NCBI RefSeq assembly: GCF_025145845.1
Contig: NZ_CP102253.1
Span: forward strand, 3,596,001-3,660,000
DNA length: 64,000 nt
From: Alistipes shahii WAL 8301
GTDB lineage: Bacteria; Bacteroidota; Bacteroidia; Bacteroidales; Rikenellaceae
Direction: 5' to 3'
Part shown: in pieces, positions 44,097-53,252 of the stretch
Numbering within the stretch: the stretch's first letter is position 1
How the letters are laid out: every line of letters begins with the position of its first letter
Made by a program: the position numbers and the translations under genes
Notes under the pieces: model-generated
Told to the model about the DNA's origin: nothing
Databases searched by the model: none
What the model saw: the letters and a program-made list of their open reading frames with translations, nothing else

Positions 44097-44129
44097 AGCC
44101 GCCCGCCGTCGAGAGACCGGCGGGCGGTT
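44097..44129 (+). terminator. Terminator of the S1/P1 nuclease gene
   Basis: CCGCCCGCCG/CGGCGGGCGG, a 10-bp GC stem with a 9-nt loop, followed by TTCGTTTCC. Confidence 0.65.
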
Positions 44130-44274
44130 CGTTTCCGGAGCGCCGAATCAGTAATTCAGGTAGAAATATCCGTAATCCGGCTACTTCGGAAATCCTGTTT
44201 TCGGACTATCTTTGCATCGTGAACGGAAGGTTCCGGAATCCGGAACCCGGCGAAACGGAAAATCGAGGACGATC

Positions 44275-45404
44275 ATGGAATACAGAATTTTGGGCAGAAC
44301 GGGCCTGCGCGTGAGCGCCGTCGCACTCGGCTGCGAGGGCTTCATCCACAAAACGCCGGAAGAGGTGTGCGCCGATTTCGACTTCGCTATCGGGCACGGC
44401 GTCAACTTCATCGACATCTACTCGCCGAATCCCGAACTGCGGACGAACATCGGCGCGGGGACTTCATCATTCAGGGACACCTCTGCACGACCTGGGAGAA
44501 CGGGCAGTACCTGCGCACCCGCGACCCGGAGAAAACCCTCGCGTCGTTCGACCTTCAGCTGCAACAGCTGCGGACGGACTGTCTCGACATCGGCATGATC
44601 CACTACGTCGACGCCGAGGCGGATTTTCACCGCGTCTTCGGCGGGGAGATCATCCGCATCGCGCAAAGGCTTCGGGAGGAGGGGCGAATCCGCCACATCG
44701 GCATCAGCAGCCACAATCCCGCGGTGGCCCGGATGGCCGTCGAAACGGGACTGGTGGACGTGCTGATGTTCTCGGTAAACCCCTGCTACGACCTGCAACC
44801 GGCCGGCGACGACGTCGAGGCCCTGTGGGCCGAGGAGAGTTACGCCGGCGCGCTGCGCAACATCGACCCCGACCGCGAACGGCTCTACGAACTGTGCGAA
44901 AGGACGGGCGTGGGCATCGACGCCATGAAGGTCTACGGCGGCGGCGACCTGCTGAATGCGGAGAATTCCCCGTTCGGGAAGGCCATGACGCCGGTGCAGT
45001 GTATCGAATACGCCCTGACGCGGCCGGGCGTGGCTTCCGTGATGGTCGGATGCAGGACGCAGGACGAGATCCGGGCCGCACTCGACTGGTGCGGCGCATC
45101 GCCCGCCGAAAGGGACTATGCCTCCGCAATGGCCGGCATGGAGCGGTTTACCTGGGAAGGGCATTGCATGTACTGCGGCCATTGCGCCCCCTGTTCGGCG
45201 GGAATAGACATCGCGACGGTCCATAAATTCCACAACCTCGCCGTGGCGCAGGGCGAAATCCCGGAAACCGTGCGTGAACATTACGCCGCGCTCACGCACC
45301 ACGCATCGGAGTGCATCGGGTGCGGCGCATGCGAAACGCGCTGCCCGTTCGGCGTGGAGATCGTAGCGTCGATGCGCCGCGCGGCGGAACGATTCGGCTA
45401 TTGA
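44275..45404 (+). pseudogene. Aldo/keto reductase with ferredoxin-type 4Fe-4S domain, frameshifted
   Basis: Start at 44275 (MEYRILGRTGLRVSAVALG), 61 bp after a -7 box TATCTTTG (44207-44214). The AKR barrel begins normally (HGVNFIDIYSPNPELRTNIG) but at about 44455 the frame changes; downstream frame: GDFIIQGHLCTTWENGQ ... MIHYVDAE ... VMVGCRTQDEI, then two Cys clusters (CMYCGHCAPC and CIGCGACETRCPF) for iron-sulfur clusters. Homologs have about seven residues between NIG and the FxIQGH motif; here 2 nt remain, so roughly 19 nt are missing. The gene is probably inactive unless the loss is an assembly artefact. Confidence 0.85.
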
Positions 45405-45422
45405 CCGCAAATTCGGGAAAAA

Positions 45423-45866
45423 ATGGGAACAGACAACGCAAACAAGGACCGGCAGGCCATAGACCTGCTCTTCGCCGAGAGATGCTCGTGCGTCGTGCGC
45501 AACGGCGACACGATCCGGATATTCCGCGAACGGGGCGTCCGGGACCTCTGGAGGCTGCTGCACGAGGAGCCGGAACTGCTCGACGGCGCGTTCGTGGCCG
45601 ACAAGGTGGTCGGAAAGGGCGCTGCGGCGCTGATGGCCGCGGGCCGTGTGAGGGAACTCTTCGCCGACGTGGTGAGCCACGCGGCGCTGGAACTGCTGAA
45701 CGGAGCCGGGATTCCGGTAAGTTACACGGTCGCCGTGCCCCACATCATCAACCGCGCCGGAGACGGCATCTGTCCCGTGGAGCGGCTCTGCGCCGGAGCG
45801 CGGACCGCCGCGGAGTGCCTGCCGCTGATCGAAGGGTTTCTGACGGCCAGCAAGGGCGCGCCCTGA
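45423..45866 (+). CDS. DUF1893 (TM1506-like) protein
   Basis: A small cytosolic protein of 147 residues, recognised by SCVVRNGDTIRIFRERGVRDL, the central VADKVVGKGAAALMAAG and SHAALELLNGAGIPVSYTVAVPHIINR, ending in Cys-containing segments (GICPVERLCAG). The family has a cytidine-deaminase-like fold; activity is unknown. It follows the ferredoxin-type reductase by 18 bp and precedes the TonB receptor, so it may belong to the same transcript. Confidence 0.8.
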   Translation: MGTDNANKDRQAIDLLFAERCSCVVRNGDTIRIFRERGVRDLWRLLHEEPELLDGAFVADKVVGKGAAALMAAGRVRELFADVVSHAALELLNGAGIPVSYTVAVPHIINRAGDGICPVERLCAGARTAAECLPLIEGFLTASKGAP

Positions 45867-45954
45867 TTCCGGCGAAGGGCGGAAAGAACCGTCCACAGCC
45901 TTCGTCCGCAAGCCTGCGGCGGGGGAGACCGAAAAACAAATCAAATACGGAACA

Positions 45955-47835
45955 ATGAACAAGATTCTTTCGATTTTACTGGCCTGCACGGCTGCCGGCG
46001 CCGCATACGGCGCACAGGAGACCGGGCAGGCGGCGAAGAACGTCGCGATCGACTCGGTGGTGGTGACGGGGGCGCGCTACGCCTCGGACATCCGCCACCT
46101 GCCGATGTCGGTGGCGGTCGTGGACCGCGACGAAATCGTCCGCCGGCAGGAGGCATCGGTGCTTCCGCTGCTCACGGAACAGGTTCCGGGGCTGTTCGTC
46201 ACGGGACGCGGCGTGATGGGTTACGGCGTCTCGGACGGCGCGGCCGGAGGCATCAGCCTGCGCGGCATCGGCGGAGGGTCGGCGGCCCAGATGCTCGTGC
46301 TGATCGACGGGCATCCGCAGTACATGGGGCTGTTCGGCCATCCGATCGCCGACGCCTACCAGTCGATGCTCGCCGAGCGGGTCGAGGTGGTGCGCGGACC
46401 GGCGTCGGTGCTCTACGGCTCGAACGCCATGGGCGGGGTGATCAACATCGTCACCCGCCGGCAGCGCGAGGAAGGCGTGAAAACCGACCTGAACGTGGGC
46501 TACGGCTCGTGGAACACCTTGCAGACCGAAGCAGCCAACCGCATCCGCAAAGGCCGCTTCACGAGCGTCGTGACCGGCTCGTACAACCGCACGGACGGCC
46601 ACCGCGCCGACATGGGTTTCGAGCAGTACGGCGGATATGCCAAGGTCGGCTACGAGATCAGCCGCCGCTGGAACGCTTACGCCGATGTGAACCTGACACA
46701 CTTCAACGCCTCGAATCCGGGCGAAATCACCGCGCCCGTCTTCGACAACGACTCCCGCATCACGCGCGGCATGGCATCCGTCTCACTGGAAAACTCGTAC
46801 GACCGGACTTCGGGCGCGTTGAAGTTCTTCTACAACTGGGGCCGTCACCGGATCAATGACGGCTACGGCGCAGGCGAGGAGCCGCGCGACTACCGTTTCA
46901 ACTCGAAGGACCGGATGCTGGGCGTCTCGTGGTATCAGAGCGCCGGACTGTGGCGCGGCAGCCGCCTGACGGCGGGCATCGACTGGCAGCGCTTCGGGGG
47001 CCGGGCGTGGAACCGGTTCACGGCAGACGGCCGCGAGGAGCCGATCGTGGACCAGACGGAGGACGAAATCGCCGGATACGCCGATTTCCGGCAGTCGCTG
47101 GGACGCCTCACCGTCGACGCCGGGGTGCGTATCGACCACCACACCCGCACCGGCACGGAGTGGGTTCCGCAGGCGGGCATCTCGCTGCGGGCCGCACGCG
47201 ACGGAGCGCTGAAGGCGATGGTGAGCAAGGGCTTCCGCAACCCGGTGCTCCGCGAACTCTACATGTTCGGGGTGAAGAATCCCGATCTGAAGCCCGAACG
47301 GCTGTGGAACTACGAACTTTCGTGGACCCAGCGGCTGGCCGGAGGAAGCGTGTCGTACGGCGTCAACCTCTTTTATATCAAGGGCGAGGACATCATCCGG
47401 CGCGGCAGGGCAGACGGCCGCAACATCCTGCTCAACCAGGCCCGGATCGAAAACTGGGGCGCGGAGGCCGACGCCGCATGGCGCATCGGCGGGGGATGGA
47501 GCGTCAATGCCAATTACAGCTGGCTCCGGATGGAGTATCCCGTGCCGGCGTCCCCCGAACACAAACTCTACGCCGGAGGCGATTTCGGGAAGGGCCGCTG
47601 GTCGGTGTCGACGGGCGTGCAGTACATCGCAGGGCTTTACACGGCGGCGGCTCCCGATCCGGAAGTCCGGGAAGCGGGATTCGTGCTCTGGAACCTGCGC
47701 GCGTCGCTGCGCGTAAACCGTTTGCTGACGATCTTCGTCCGGGGCGAAAACCTGCTGGCCGAACGTTATGAGATCAATGCCGGATACCCGATGCCCCGGG
47801 CGACGGTCTTCGGCGGACTGAAGTTAAACCTTTAA
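45955..47835 (+). CDS. TonB-dependent outer-membrane receptor
   Basis: 626 residues, of the vitamin/siderophore type rather than SusC. Signal peptide to AYG-AQ; TonB-box-like segment near VAIDSVVVTGARY; plug with LPMSVAVVDRDEI, LTEQVPGLFVTGRG and VEVVRGPASVLYGSNAMGGVINIVT; 22-strand barrel ending in FGGLKLNL. Followed after 11 bp by an ECF S-component and then a DUF362 protein, so the operon probably imports one small cofactor-like ligand across both membranes. The ligand is not readable. Confidence 0.93.
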   Translation: MNKILSILLACTAAGAAYGAQETGQAAKNVAIDSVVVTGARYASDIRHLPMSVAVVDRDEIVRRQEASVLPLLTEQVPGLFVTGRGVMGYGVSDGAAGGISLRGIGGGSAAQMLVLIDGHPQYMGLFGHPIADAYQSMLAERVEVVRGPASVLYGSNAMGGVINIVTRRQREEGVKTDLNVGYGSWNTLQTEAANRIRKGRFTSVVTGSYNRTDGHRADMGFEQYGGYAKVGYEISRRWNAYADVNLTHFNASNPGEITAPVFDNDSRITRGMASVSLENSYDRTSGALKFFYNWGRHRINDGYGAGEEPRDYRFNSKDRMLGVSWYQSAGLWRGSRLTAGIDWQRFGGRAWNRFTADGREEPIVDQTEDEIAGYADFRQSLGRLTVDAGVRIDHHTRTGTEWVPQAGISLRAARDGALKAMVSKGFRNPVLRELYMFGVKNPDLKPERLWNYELSWTQRLAGGSVSYGVNLFYIKGEDIIRRGRADGRNILLNQARIENWGAEADAAWRIGGGWSVNANYSWLRMEYPVPASPEHKLYAGGDFGKGRWSVSTGVQYIAGLYTAAAPDPEVREAGFVLWNLRASLRVNRLLTIFVRGENLLAERYEINAGYPMPRATVFGGLKLNL

Positions 47836-47846
47836 TTGAAATAACC

Positions 47847-48359
47847 ATGAAAACATCCTCTGTAACACTCTATTCGACCGGCTACCGAGAGACGCGTACA
47901 TACCTCGCGGCAGCCCTGTTCGCGGCGGGTAACATCGTCCTGCCGCAGTTGTGCCACCTCGTGCAGCTGGGAGGTCCCACGATGCTGCCGATCTACTTCT
48001 TCACGCTCGTCGGCGCCTACAAATACGGCTGGCGCACGGGACTGCTGACAGCCCTCGCTTCGCCGCTCGTGAACGCCGCGCTGTTCGGGATGCCCGCCGT
48101 CACGGCGCTGCCGGCGATCCTCGTGAAATCGGCGCTGCTGGCCGGAGCGGCAGGGTATGCGGCCCGGCGTTTCAACCGCGTGTCGATGGCGCTGCTCGCC
48201 GCCGTCGTGCTGTTCTACCAGATCGTCGGATCGGCCGGGGAATGGGCCTTGACGGGCAGCTTCACGGCCGCCGTGCAGGATTTCCGGATCGGGATTCCCG
48301 GCATGTTATTGCAGGTGTTCGGCGGATACCTCTTTATAAAGTACGTAATACGCAAATAG
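47847..48359 (+). CDS. ECF transporter S component
   Basis: An integral membrane protein of 170 residues with five to six hydrophobic segments. LPQLCHLVQLGGPTMLPIYFFTLVGAYKYGW and LLTALASPLVNAALFGMP are typical of ECF substrate-binding (S) subunits. The A and T subunits are not in the window, so it would use a shared energizing module. It sits between a TonB receptor and a DUF362 protein. Substrate unknown. Confidence 0.85.
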   Translation: MKTSSVTLYSTGYRETRTYLAAALFAAGNIVLPQLCHLVQLGGPTMLPIYFFTLVGAYKYGWRTGLLTALASPLVNAALFGMPAVTALPAILVKSALLAGAAGYAARRFNRVSMALLAAVVLFYQIVGSAGEWALTGSFTAAVQDFRIGIPGMLLQVFGGYLFIKYVIRK

Positions 48360-48361
48360 CC

Positions 48362-49342
48362 ATGATGAAAAAAATCTGTATGATCTCCTTTGTTTTGCAT
48401 TTCGCGGCCGCAGGCTCCGGCTGTGCGTCGGGCAACGACAAAAAGGCGGCGGAGGCGGCTCCCGCCAAAGTCTACATGACCCGCGACATCTCGCCCGCGG
48501 GAATGAAAGCCGTCTACGAGGCCCTGGGCCGGAAGGCCGAAGGGAAGAAGGTCGCCGTGAAACTCTCGACCGGAGAGCCGGGAGGCAACAATTTCCTGCA
48601 ACCGGCCCTGATCGGCGATCTGGTGAAGTCGGTGAAGGGCACGATCGTCGAGTGCAACACGGCCTACGGCGGCGGACGCGCCAAAACCGAAGACCACCTG
48701 AAAGCCGCCGCCGACCACGGGTTCACGGCCATCGCTCCGGTGGACATCATGGACGCCGAGGGCGAAGTGCGCCTGCCCGTCGAGGGCGGCAGGCACCTCA
48801 AATACGACATCGTAGGCTCTCACTTCCCGGAGTACGATTTCGTGGTGGTTCTTTCGCATTTCAAGGGGCACGCGATGGGCGGATTCGGCGGCGCGATCAA
48901 GAACATCTCCATCGGCATCGCCTCGTCGGCCGGAAAAGCGTGGATTCACTCGGCCGGAAAGACCGAGGACACCGAGAAACTGTGGAGCAGCCTGCCCGCG
49001 CAGGACGATTTTCTGGAGTCGATGGCCGAAGCGGCCAAAGCGATCGCCGCCCATTGCGGCGAACGGATTCTCTACATCAGCGTTATGAACAACCTCTCGG
49101 TGGACTGCGACTGCGACGCGCATCCCGAGCCGCCCCGCATGGGCGACATCGGCATCCTCGCCTCGCTGGACCCCGTGGCGCTGGACCAGGCGTGCGTCGA
49201 CCTGGTGTACGCCTCGCCCGACGAGGGCAAGGTTCATCTGATCGAACGCATGGAGTCGCGCCACGGCATCCACACGCTCGAACACGCCGAGGCCATCGGC
49301 ATCGGCAGCCGGCAGTACGAGTTGGTCGATCTGGACAAATAG
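48362..49342 (+). CDS. DUF362 lipoprotein-like protein
   Basis: 326 residues. Two adjacent ATGs, 48362 and 48365. A hydrophobic start with AGSGCASG suggests a lipid-anchored Cys. DUF362 features: VAVKLSTGEPGGNN, VVVLSHFKGHAMGGFGGAIKNISIGIAS and MNNLSVDCDCDAHPEPPRMGDIGILASLDPVALDQACVD. The DCDCDAH segment and Cys may bind metal or an Fe-S cluster, but the ferredoxin CxxCxxC part of longer DUF362 proteins is absent. 2 bp after the ECF gene: translationally linked. Ends the operon at a strong terminator. Function unknown. Confidence 0.82.
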   Translation: MMKKICMISFVLHFAAAGSGCASGNDKKAAEAAPAKVYMTRDISPAGMKAVYEALGRKAEGKKVAVKLSTGEPGGNNFLQPALIGDLVKSVKGTIVECNTAYGGGRAKTEDHLKAAADHGFTAIAPVDIMDAEGEVRLPVEGGRHLKYDIVGSHFPEYDFVVVLSHFKGHAMGGFGGAIKNISIGIASSAGKAWIHSAGKTEDTEKLWSSLPAQDDFLESMAEAAKAIAAHCGERILYISVMNNLSVDCDCDAHPEPPRMGDIGILASLDPVALDQACVDLVYASPDEGKVHLIERMESRHGIHTLEHAEAIGIGSRQYELVDLDK

Positions 49343-49363
49343 CGGAAGCGGCACGTCCCGTGG

Positions 49364-49398
49364 AAGACATCCCCGTTCCTTGGGGATGTCTTTTTTTT
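49364..49398 (+). terminator. Terminator of the TonB/ECF/DUF362 operon
   Basis: 11-bp stem AAGACATCCCC/GGGGATGTCTT with a 7-nt loop, then a run of eight T. It separates this operon from the riboswitch-nrdDG unit. Confidence 0.95.
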
Positions 49399-49484
49399 GC
49401 CCGCGGCGGAACGGAGCCATCCGCCCGGGGCGTGCCGGCGCGCGCGTTTGTTCACAAAATGTTCATTAAAAGCCCCGAAGCATG

Positions 49485-49515
49485 TTTCCTTTCCGGAGAA
49501 CTATCCCTATATTTG
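49485..49515 (+). promoter_or_regulatory. Promoter of the riboswitch-nrdDG transcript
   Basis: TTTC (49485-49488), a 19-bp spacer and -7 TATATTTG (49508-49515). Transcription would start just before the riboswitch P1 stem. Confidence 0.65.
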
Positions 49516-49522
49516 CTTTCGT

Positions 49523-49691
49523 GCAAGGTTCTCCGCCGACGGCTGTCGGCACGAGATCAAAAGGGAACTCCTGTGAAAATCAGGGACTATTCCCGTAGCT
49601 GTAAGCCCCGTTGCGTTCCGCACACTCTTTAGCCACTGTCCCCCGGGACGGGAAGGCGTGCGGAAGGGGCGAGTCAGAAGACCTGCCTTGC
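49523..49691 (+). ncRNA. Cobalamin (AdoCbl) riboswitch
   Basis: Conserved elements in order: P1 arm GCAAGG (49523), AAGGGAACTCCTGTGAAAATCAGG, CCGTAGCTGTAAGCC, GCCACTG (49632-49638), GGGAAGGCG (49650-49658) and the B12 box GAGTCAGAAGACCTGCC (49671-49687), closed by CCTTGC pairing with GCAAGG. About 150 nt separate it from the nrdD start. A weak stem TTCGGG/CCCGGA followed by CCTTTTT (about 49709-49740) may be the expression platform. Cobalamin binding would repress the B12-independent reductase downstream. Confidence 0.93.
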
Positions 49692-49843
49692 CGGGAAGGG
49701 TGGCCGCCTTCGGGATTTAGGGCGATACCCGGACCTTTTTATACCGAACATGTTTTTCGAGGGAATTCCGCCCTTTTCTGCGGCCGCAGCAGAAGAGAAC
49801 GGGGTTTCGCACCGCACAGGCACACAACAAATATGGGATAAAT

Positions 49844-51937
49844 ATGGGCATTTCGGAAATTTACATCGTCAAACGCGACGGCAAACGGGCGCCGTTCTCG
49901 GTCGAAAAGATCAAACGCGCGATCAGCAAGGCGTTTCTCTCGGTGGGCGGCTACGCCACGGACGACGACCTCACGTCGGTGTTGAGCCGCGTCCGCGTCT
50001 CGGACGGCATGTCGGTCGAGGAGATTCAGAACCAGGTGGAGGTGGCCCTGATGGCCGAGCGTTATTTCGCCGTGGCCAAGAGCTACATGCTCTACCGCCA
50101 GAAGCACTCCGAGGACCGCGAAGACCGCGAGAAACTCGAATTCCTGATCAACTACTGCGACGCGAAGAACCCCGCGACGGGGTCGAAATACGACGCCAAC
50201 GCCAACGTCGAGAACAAGAACATCGCCACGCTGATCGGCGAACTCCCGAAGCGGAACTTCATCCGCCTGAACCGCCGTCTGCTGACCGACCGCATCAAGG
50301 AGATGTACGGCAAGGAGCTGTCGGACAAATACCTGCGCCTGCTCAACGGCCACTTCATCTACAAGAACGACGAAACGTCGATGGCCAACTACTGCGCCTC
50401 GATCACGATGTACCCGTGGCTGCTGGGCGGCACGCTGTCGGTGGGCGGCAACTCGACGCGCCCGACCAACCTCAAGTCGTTCTGCGGCGGGTTCGTCAAC
50501 ATGGTCTTCATCGTCTCGTCGATGCTCTCGGGAGCCTGCGCGACGCCCGAATTCCTGATGTACATGAATTATTTCATCGAACAGGAGTACGGCGAGGATT
50601 ACTACACGCGCGCCGACGAAGTGGTCGACCTCTCGAAGAAACGGCGCACGATCGACAAGATGATCACCGACTGCTTCGAGCAGATCGTCTACTCGATCAA
50701 CCAGCCCACCGGGGCGCGGAATTTCCAGGCCGTGTTCTGGAACGTCGCCTACTACGACCGCTACTATTTCGAGTCGCTTTTCGGGGAATTCGTCTTCCCG
50801 GACGGCTCGAAACCCCATTGGGAGTCGCTGTCGTGGTTGCAGAAACGGTTTATGACGTGGTTCAACCGCGAACGCACGAAAACCGTGCTGACCTTCCCCG
50901 TCGAGACGATGGCGCTGCTGACCCGCGACGGCGACGTGATGGACCGCGAGTGGGGCGACTTCACGGCCGAAATGTACGCCGCGGGGCACTCGTTCTTCAC
51001 CTACATCAGCGACAACGCCGACTCGCTGTCGTCGTGCTGCCGCCTGCGGAACGAGATCCGGGACAACGGGTTCAGCTACACGCTGGGCGCCGGAGGCGTC
51101 TCGACGGGTTCGAAGAGCGTGCTGACGATCAACCTAAACCGCTGCATCCAGTACGCCGTGAAGAACGGCATGCACTACCTCGCCCATCTGGAGGAGATAG
51201 TGGACCTGGTGCACAAGGTGCAGATAGCCTACAACGAGAACCTCAAGGAACTGAAGGCCAAGGGCATGCTGCCGCTCTTCGACGCGGGGTACATCAACCT
51301 CGCACGGCAGTATCTCACCGTCGGCGTCAACGGACTGGTCGAGGCTGCGGAATTCCTGGGCATCCGCATCGACGACAACGACGACTACGCCGCTTTCGTG
51401 CAGGAGGTATTGGGGCTGATCGAGCGTTACAACCGGAAATACCGCTCGAAGGAGGTGATGTTCAACTGCGAGATGATCCCGGCGGAAAACGTCGGCGTGA
51501 AGCACGCCAAGTGGGACCGCGAGGACGGATATGCCGTGCCGCGCGACTGCTACAACTCCTATTTCTACGTCGTGGAGGACGAGTCGCTGAACGTCATCGA
51601 CAAGTTCCGCCTCCACGGACGCCGCTACATCGAGCATCTCACGGGCGGCTCGGCCCTGCACATGAACCTCGAGGAGCACCTCTCGAAGGAGCAGTACCGC
51701 CACCTGCTGCGCGTGGCGGCCGCCGAAGGATGCAACTACTTCACGTTCAACATCCCCAACACGGTGTGCAACAAGTGCGGGCACATCGACAAACGCTACC
51801 TGAAGGAGTGCCCCGCATGCCACTCGGACGACGTGGACTACCTGACGCGCGTGATCGGCTACATGAAGCGCGTTTCGAACTTCTCGGCGGCTCGCCAGCA
51901 GGAGGCCGCACGGCGTTATTACGCCAAGGCGGAGTAG
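49844..51937 (+). CDS. nrdD: Anaerobic (class III) ribonucleoside-triphosphate reductase
   Basis: Glycyl-radical enzyme of 697 residues that makes dNTPs without oxygen. N-terminal ATP-cone (IYIVKRDGKRAPFSVEKIKRAI), catalytic barrel, and C-terminal zinc site CNKCGHIDKRYLKECPAC. The radical Gly is in TRVIGYMKRVSNFS, matching the Thermotoga-like NrdD type rather than the E. coli type. Controlled by the cobalamin riboswitch upstream, which suggests a B12-dependent reductase (NrdJ) elsewhere in the genome. Followed by nrdG after 1 bp. Confidence 0.96.
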   Translation: MGISEIYIVKRDGKRAPFSVEKIKRAISKAFLSVGGYATDDDLTSVLSRVRVSDGMSVEEIQNQVEVALMAERYFAVAKSYMLYRQKHSEDREDREKLEFLINYCDAKNPATGSKYDANANVENKNIATLIGELPKRNFIRLNRRLLTDRIKEMYGKELSDKYLRLLNGHFIYKNDETSMANYCASITMYPWLLGGTLSVGGNSTRPTNLKSFCGGFVNMVFIVSSMLSGACATPEFLMYMNYFIEQEYGEDYYTRADEVVDLSKKRRTIDKMITDCFEQIVYSINQPTGARNFQAVFWNVAYYDRYYFESLFGEFVFPDGSKPHWESLSWLQKRFMTWFNRERTKTVLTFPVETMALLTRDGDVMDREWGDFTAEMYAAGHSFFTYISDNADSLSSCCRLRNEIRDNGFSYTLGAGGVSTGSKSVLTINLNRCIQYAVKNGMHYLAHLEEIVDLVHKVQIAYNENLKELKAKGMLPLFDAGYINLARQYLTVGVNGLVEAAEFLGIRIDDNDDYAAFVQEVLGLIERYNRKYRSKEVMFNCEMIPAENVGVKHAKWDREDGYAVPRDCYNSYFYVVEDESLNVIDKFRLHGRRYIEHLTGGSALHMNLEEHLSKEQYRHLLRVAAAEGCNYFTFNIPNTVCNKCGHIDKRYLKECPACHSDDVDYLTRVIGYMKRVSNFSAARQQEAARRYYAKAE

Positions 51938-51938
51938 G

Positions 51939-52409
51939 ATGGTGCGGTATCACAATTTCGACGTGGTGTTCGCCGAGATTCCCGGCGAAACGACCCTGGC
52001 GCTCAACATCACGGGCTGTCCCAACCGCTGCCCGGGATGCCACAGCCCGCACTTGCAGGCGGACGAAGGGCGCGTGCTCGACGAGGCGGAACTGCTGGGG
52101 CTGCTGGCCCGTTACGGACGTTCGGTGACCTGCGTCGCATTCATGGGCGGCGACGCCGGGCCGCACAAGATCGCCCGGCTGGCAGGGACCGTACGGAAAA
52201 CCTGCCCGGAGCTGCGCACGGCATGGTATTCGGGCCGGGAGGAGCTGCCGGAGGGTTTCGAGGCCGCGGCATTCGACTACGTCAAACTGGGCGGATGGGT
52301 CGAGGCGCTGGGTCCGCTGACGGCGCCGACGACCAACCAGCGGCTCTACCGGATCGAACCGGACGGGACGATGGAGGACATCACGAAGCTGTTCCGGCGC
52401 AAGCCGTGA
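51939..52409 (+). CDS. nrdG: Class III ribonucleotide reductase activase
   Basis: Radical SAM enzyme of 156 residues that puts the glycyl radical on NrdD. The 4Fe-4S Cys motif is GCPNRCPGCHSPHL (C-x3-C-x2-C), followed by FMGGDAG. Translationally coupled to nrdD (1-bp gap) and under the same riboswitch. Confidence 0.95.
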   Translation: MVRYHNFDVVFAEIPGETTLALNITGCPNRCPGCHSPHLQADEGRVLDEAELLGLLARYGRSVTCVAFMGGDAGPHKIARLAGTVRKTCPELRTAWYSGREELPEGFEAAAFDYVKLGGWVEALGPLTAPTTNQRLYRIEPDGTMEDITKLFRRKP

Positions 52410-52420
52410 CGCGACGCCGT

Positions 52421-52502
52421 TTTGCCGGTGGGAGCCGGAAATTCAGAGATTAGTTTAGCGTTGTCTGCCATGCAACGACTTACGGCCGGCTCCCACGGCA
52501 AA
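52421..52502. other. Long-range inverted repeat after nrdG
   Basis: TTTGCCGGTGGGAGCCGG (52421-52438) pairs with CCGGCTCCCACGGCAAA (52486-52502) through 17 bp with one bulged G, enclosing about 46 nt. Inside is a smaller stem CGTTG/CAACG around TCTGCCATG. It lies between nrdG and the terminator at 52510-52536. It could be a 3' UTR structure, a small RNA or a mobile repeat. Confidence 0.6.
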
Positions 52503-52509
52503 TGGTGCG

Positions 52510-52536
52510 AAAACCGCCCGGAACGGCGGTTTTTTT
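52510..52536 (+). terminator. Terminator of nrdDG
   Basis: AAAACCGCC/GGCGGTTTT with a 6-nt loop and a T-run. Confidence 0.9.
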
Positions 52537-52550
52537 CATAACTTTGCCGC

Positions 52551-53123
52551 ATGGATCATTCGTTTCGATACACCGCCCGGGATTTCACGGCGGAACTGCC
52601 CGCCGCAGCATACGTCGCCCGCTTCCGCGACGCCGAACGGGTGGGCGGCTATTGCCGGGAGTGCGGCAACTACGGCCGCAGCTGGGGATGCCCGCCGTTC
52701 GGGTTCGATATGGAGGAGTACGTCACGCGTTACGGCACGGCGCTGCTCGTCGCGACCAGAATCACGCCCGAGGAGCCGGGACTCCCGGTCTCCGAAGCGG
52801 GACGCCTGATCCTGCCCGAACGGCAGCGGCTCGAACGTCGGCTGCTGGAGATGGAACGGCAATACGGCGGACGCTCGTTCGCCTACGTCGGAACGTGCAT
52901 TCACTGTCCCGAGGGGAGTTGCACGCGCCCCGAAGGCAGGCCCTGCCGCCATCCGGAACTGGTGCGGCCGTCGCTCGAAGCCTGCGGATTCGACGTGGCA
53001 CGCACGGCCTCCGAACTGTTCGGAATCGAGATGAAGTGGGGCAGCGGAGGCCGCATGCCCGAGTACCTGACGCTCGTATGCGGATTTTTCCACGACGCGG
53101 AATCGGTCGTATGGAACGGATAA
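52551..53123 (+). CDS. DUF2284 metal-binding protein
   Basis: 190 residues, cytosolic, Cys-rich: YCRECGNYGRSWGCPPF near the N-terminus and GTCIHCPEGSCTRPEGRPCRHPE in the middle, the pattern of DUF2284, thought to bind an iron-sulfur cluster or other metal. RPSLEACGFDVARTA and CGFFHDAE follow. The start 52551 lies only 5 bp after TAACTTTG (52539-52546), too close for a normal -7 box, so the promoter is not settled. No function known. Confidence 0.8.
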   Translation: MDHSFRYTARDFTAELPAAAYVARFRDAERVGGYCRECGNYGRSWGCPPFGFDMEEYVTRYGTALLVATRITPEEPGLPVSEAGRLILPERQRLERRLLEMERQYGGRSFAYVGTCIHCPEGSCTRPEGRPCRHPELVRPSLEACGFDVARTASELFGIEMKWGSGGRMPEYLTLVCGFFHDAESVVWNG

Positions 53124-53252
53124 GGGCGGTTTTCAACCGGAACGCGGCGGCAAGGATTCGGCTCACGCGCCGCTGCGGCCGTCCGGTCGGGCGCATACGA
53201 GATCGTCGCGCTGCTGACGACCGTCGGCACCGGCAAGGAGCCTGACGCGCGG

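Noticed and set aside
52539..52546. TAACTTTG as promoter of the DUF2284 gene
   Set aside because: Only 5 bp before the ATG, so transcription would begin inside the gene; kept only as a remark.
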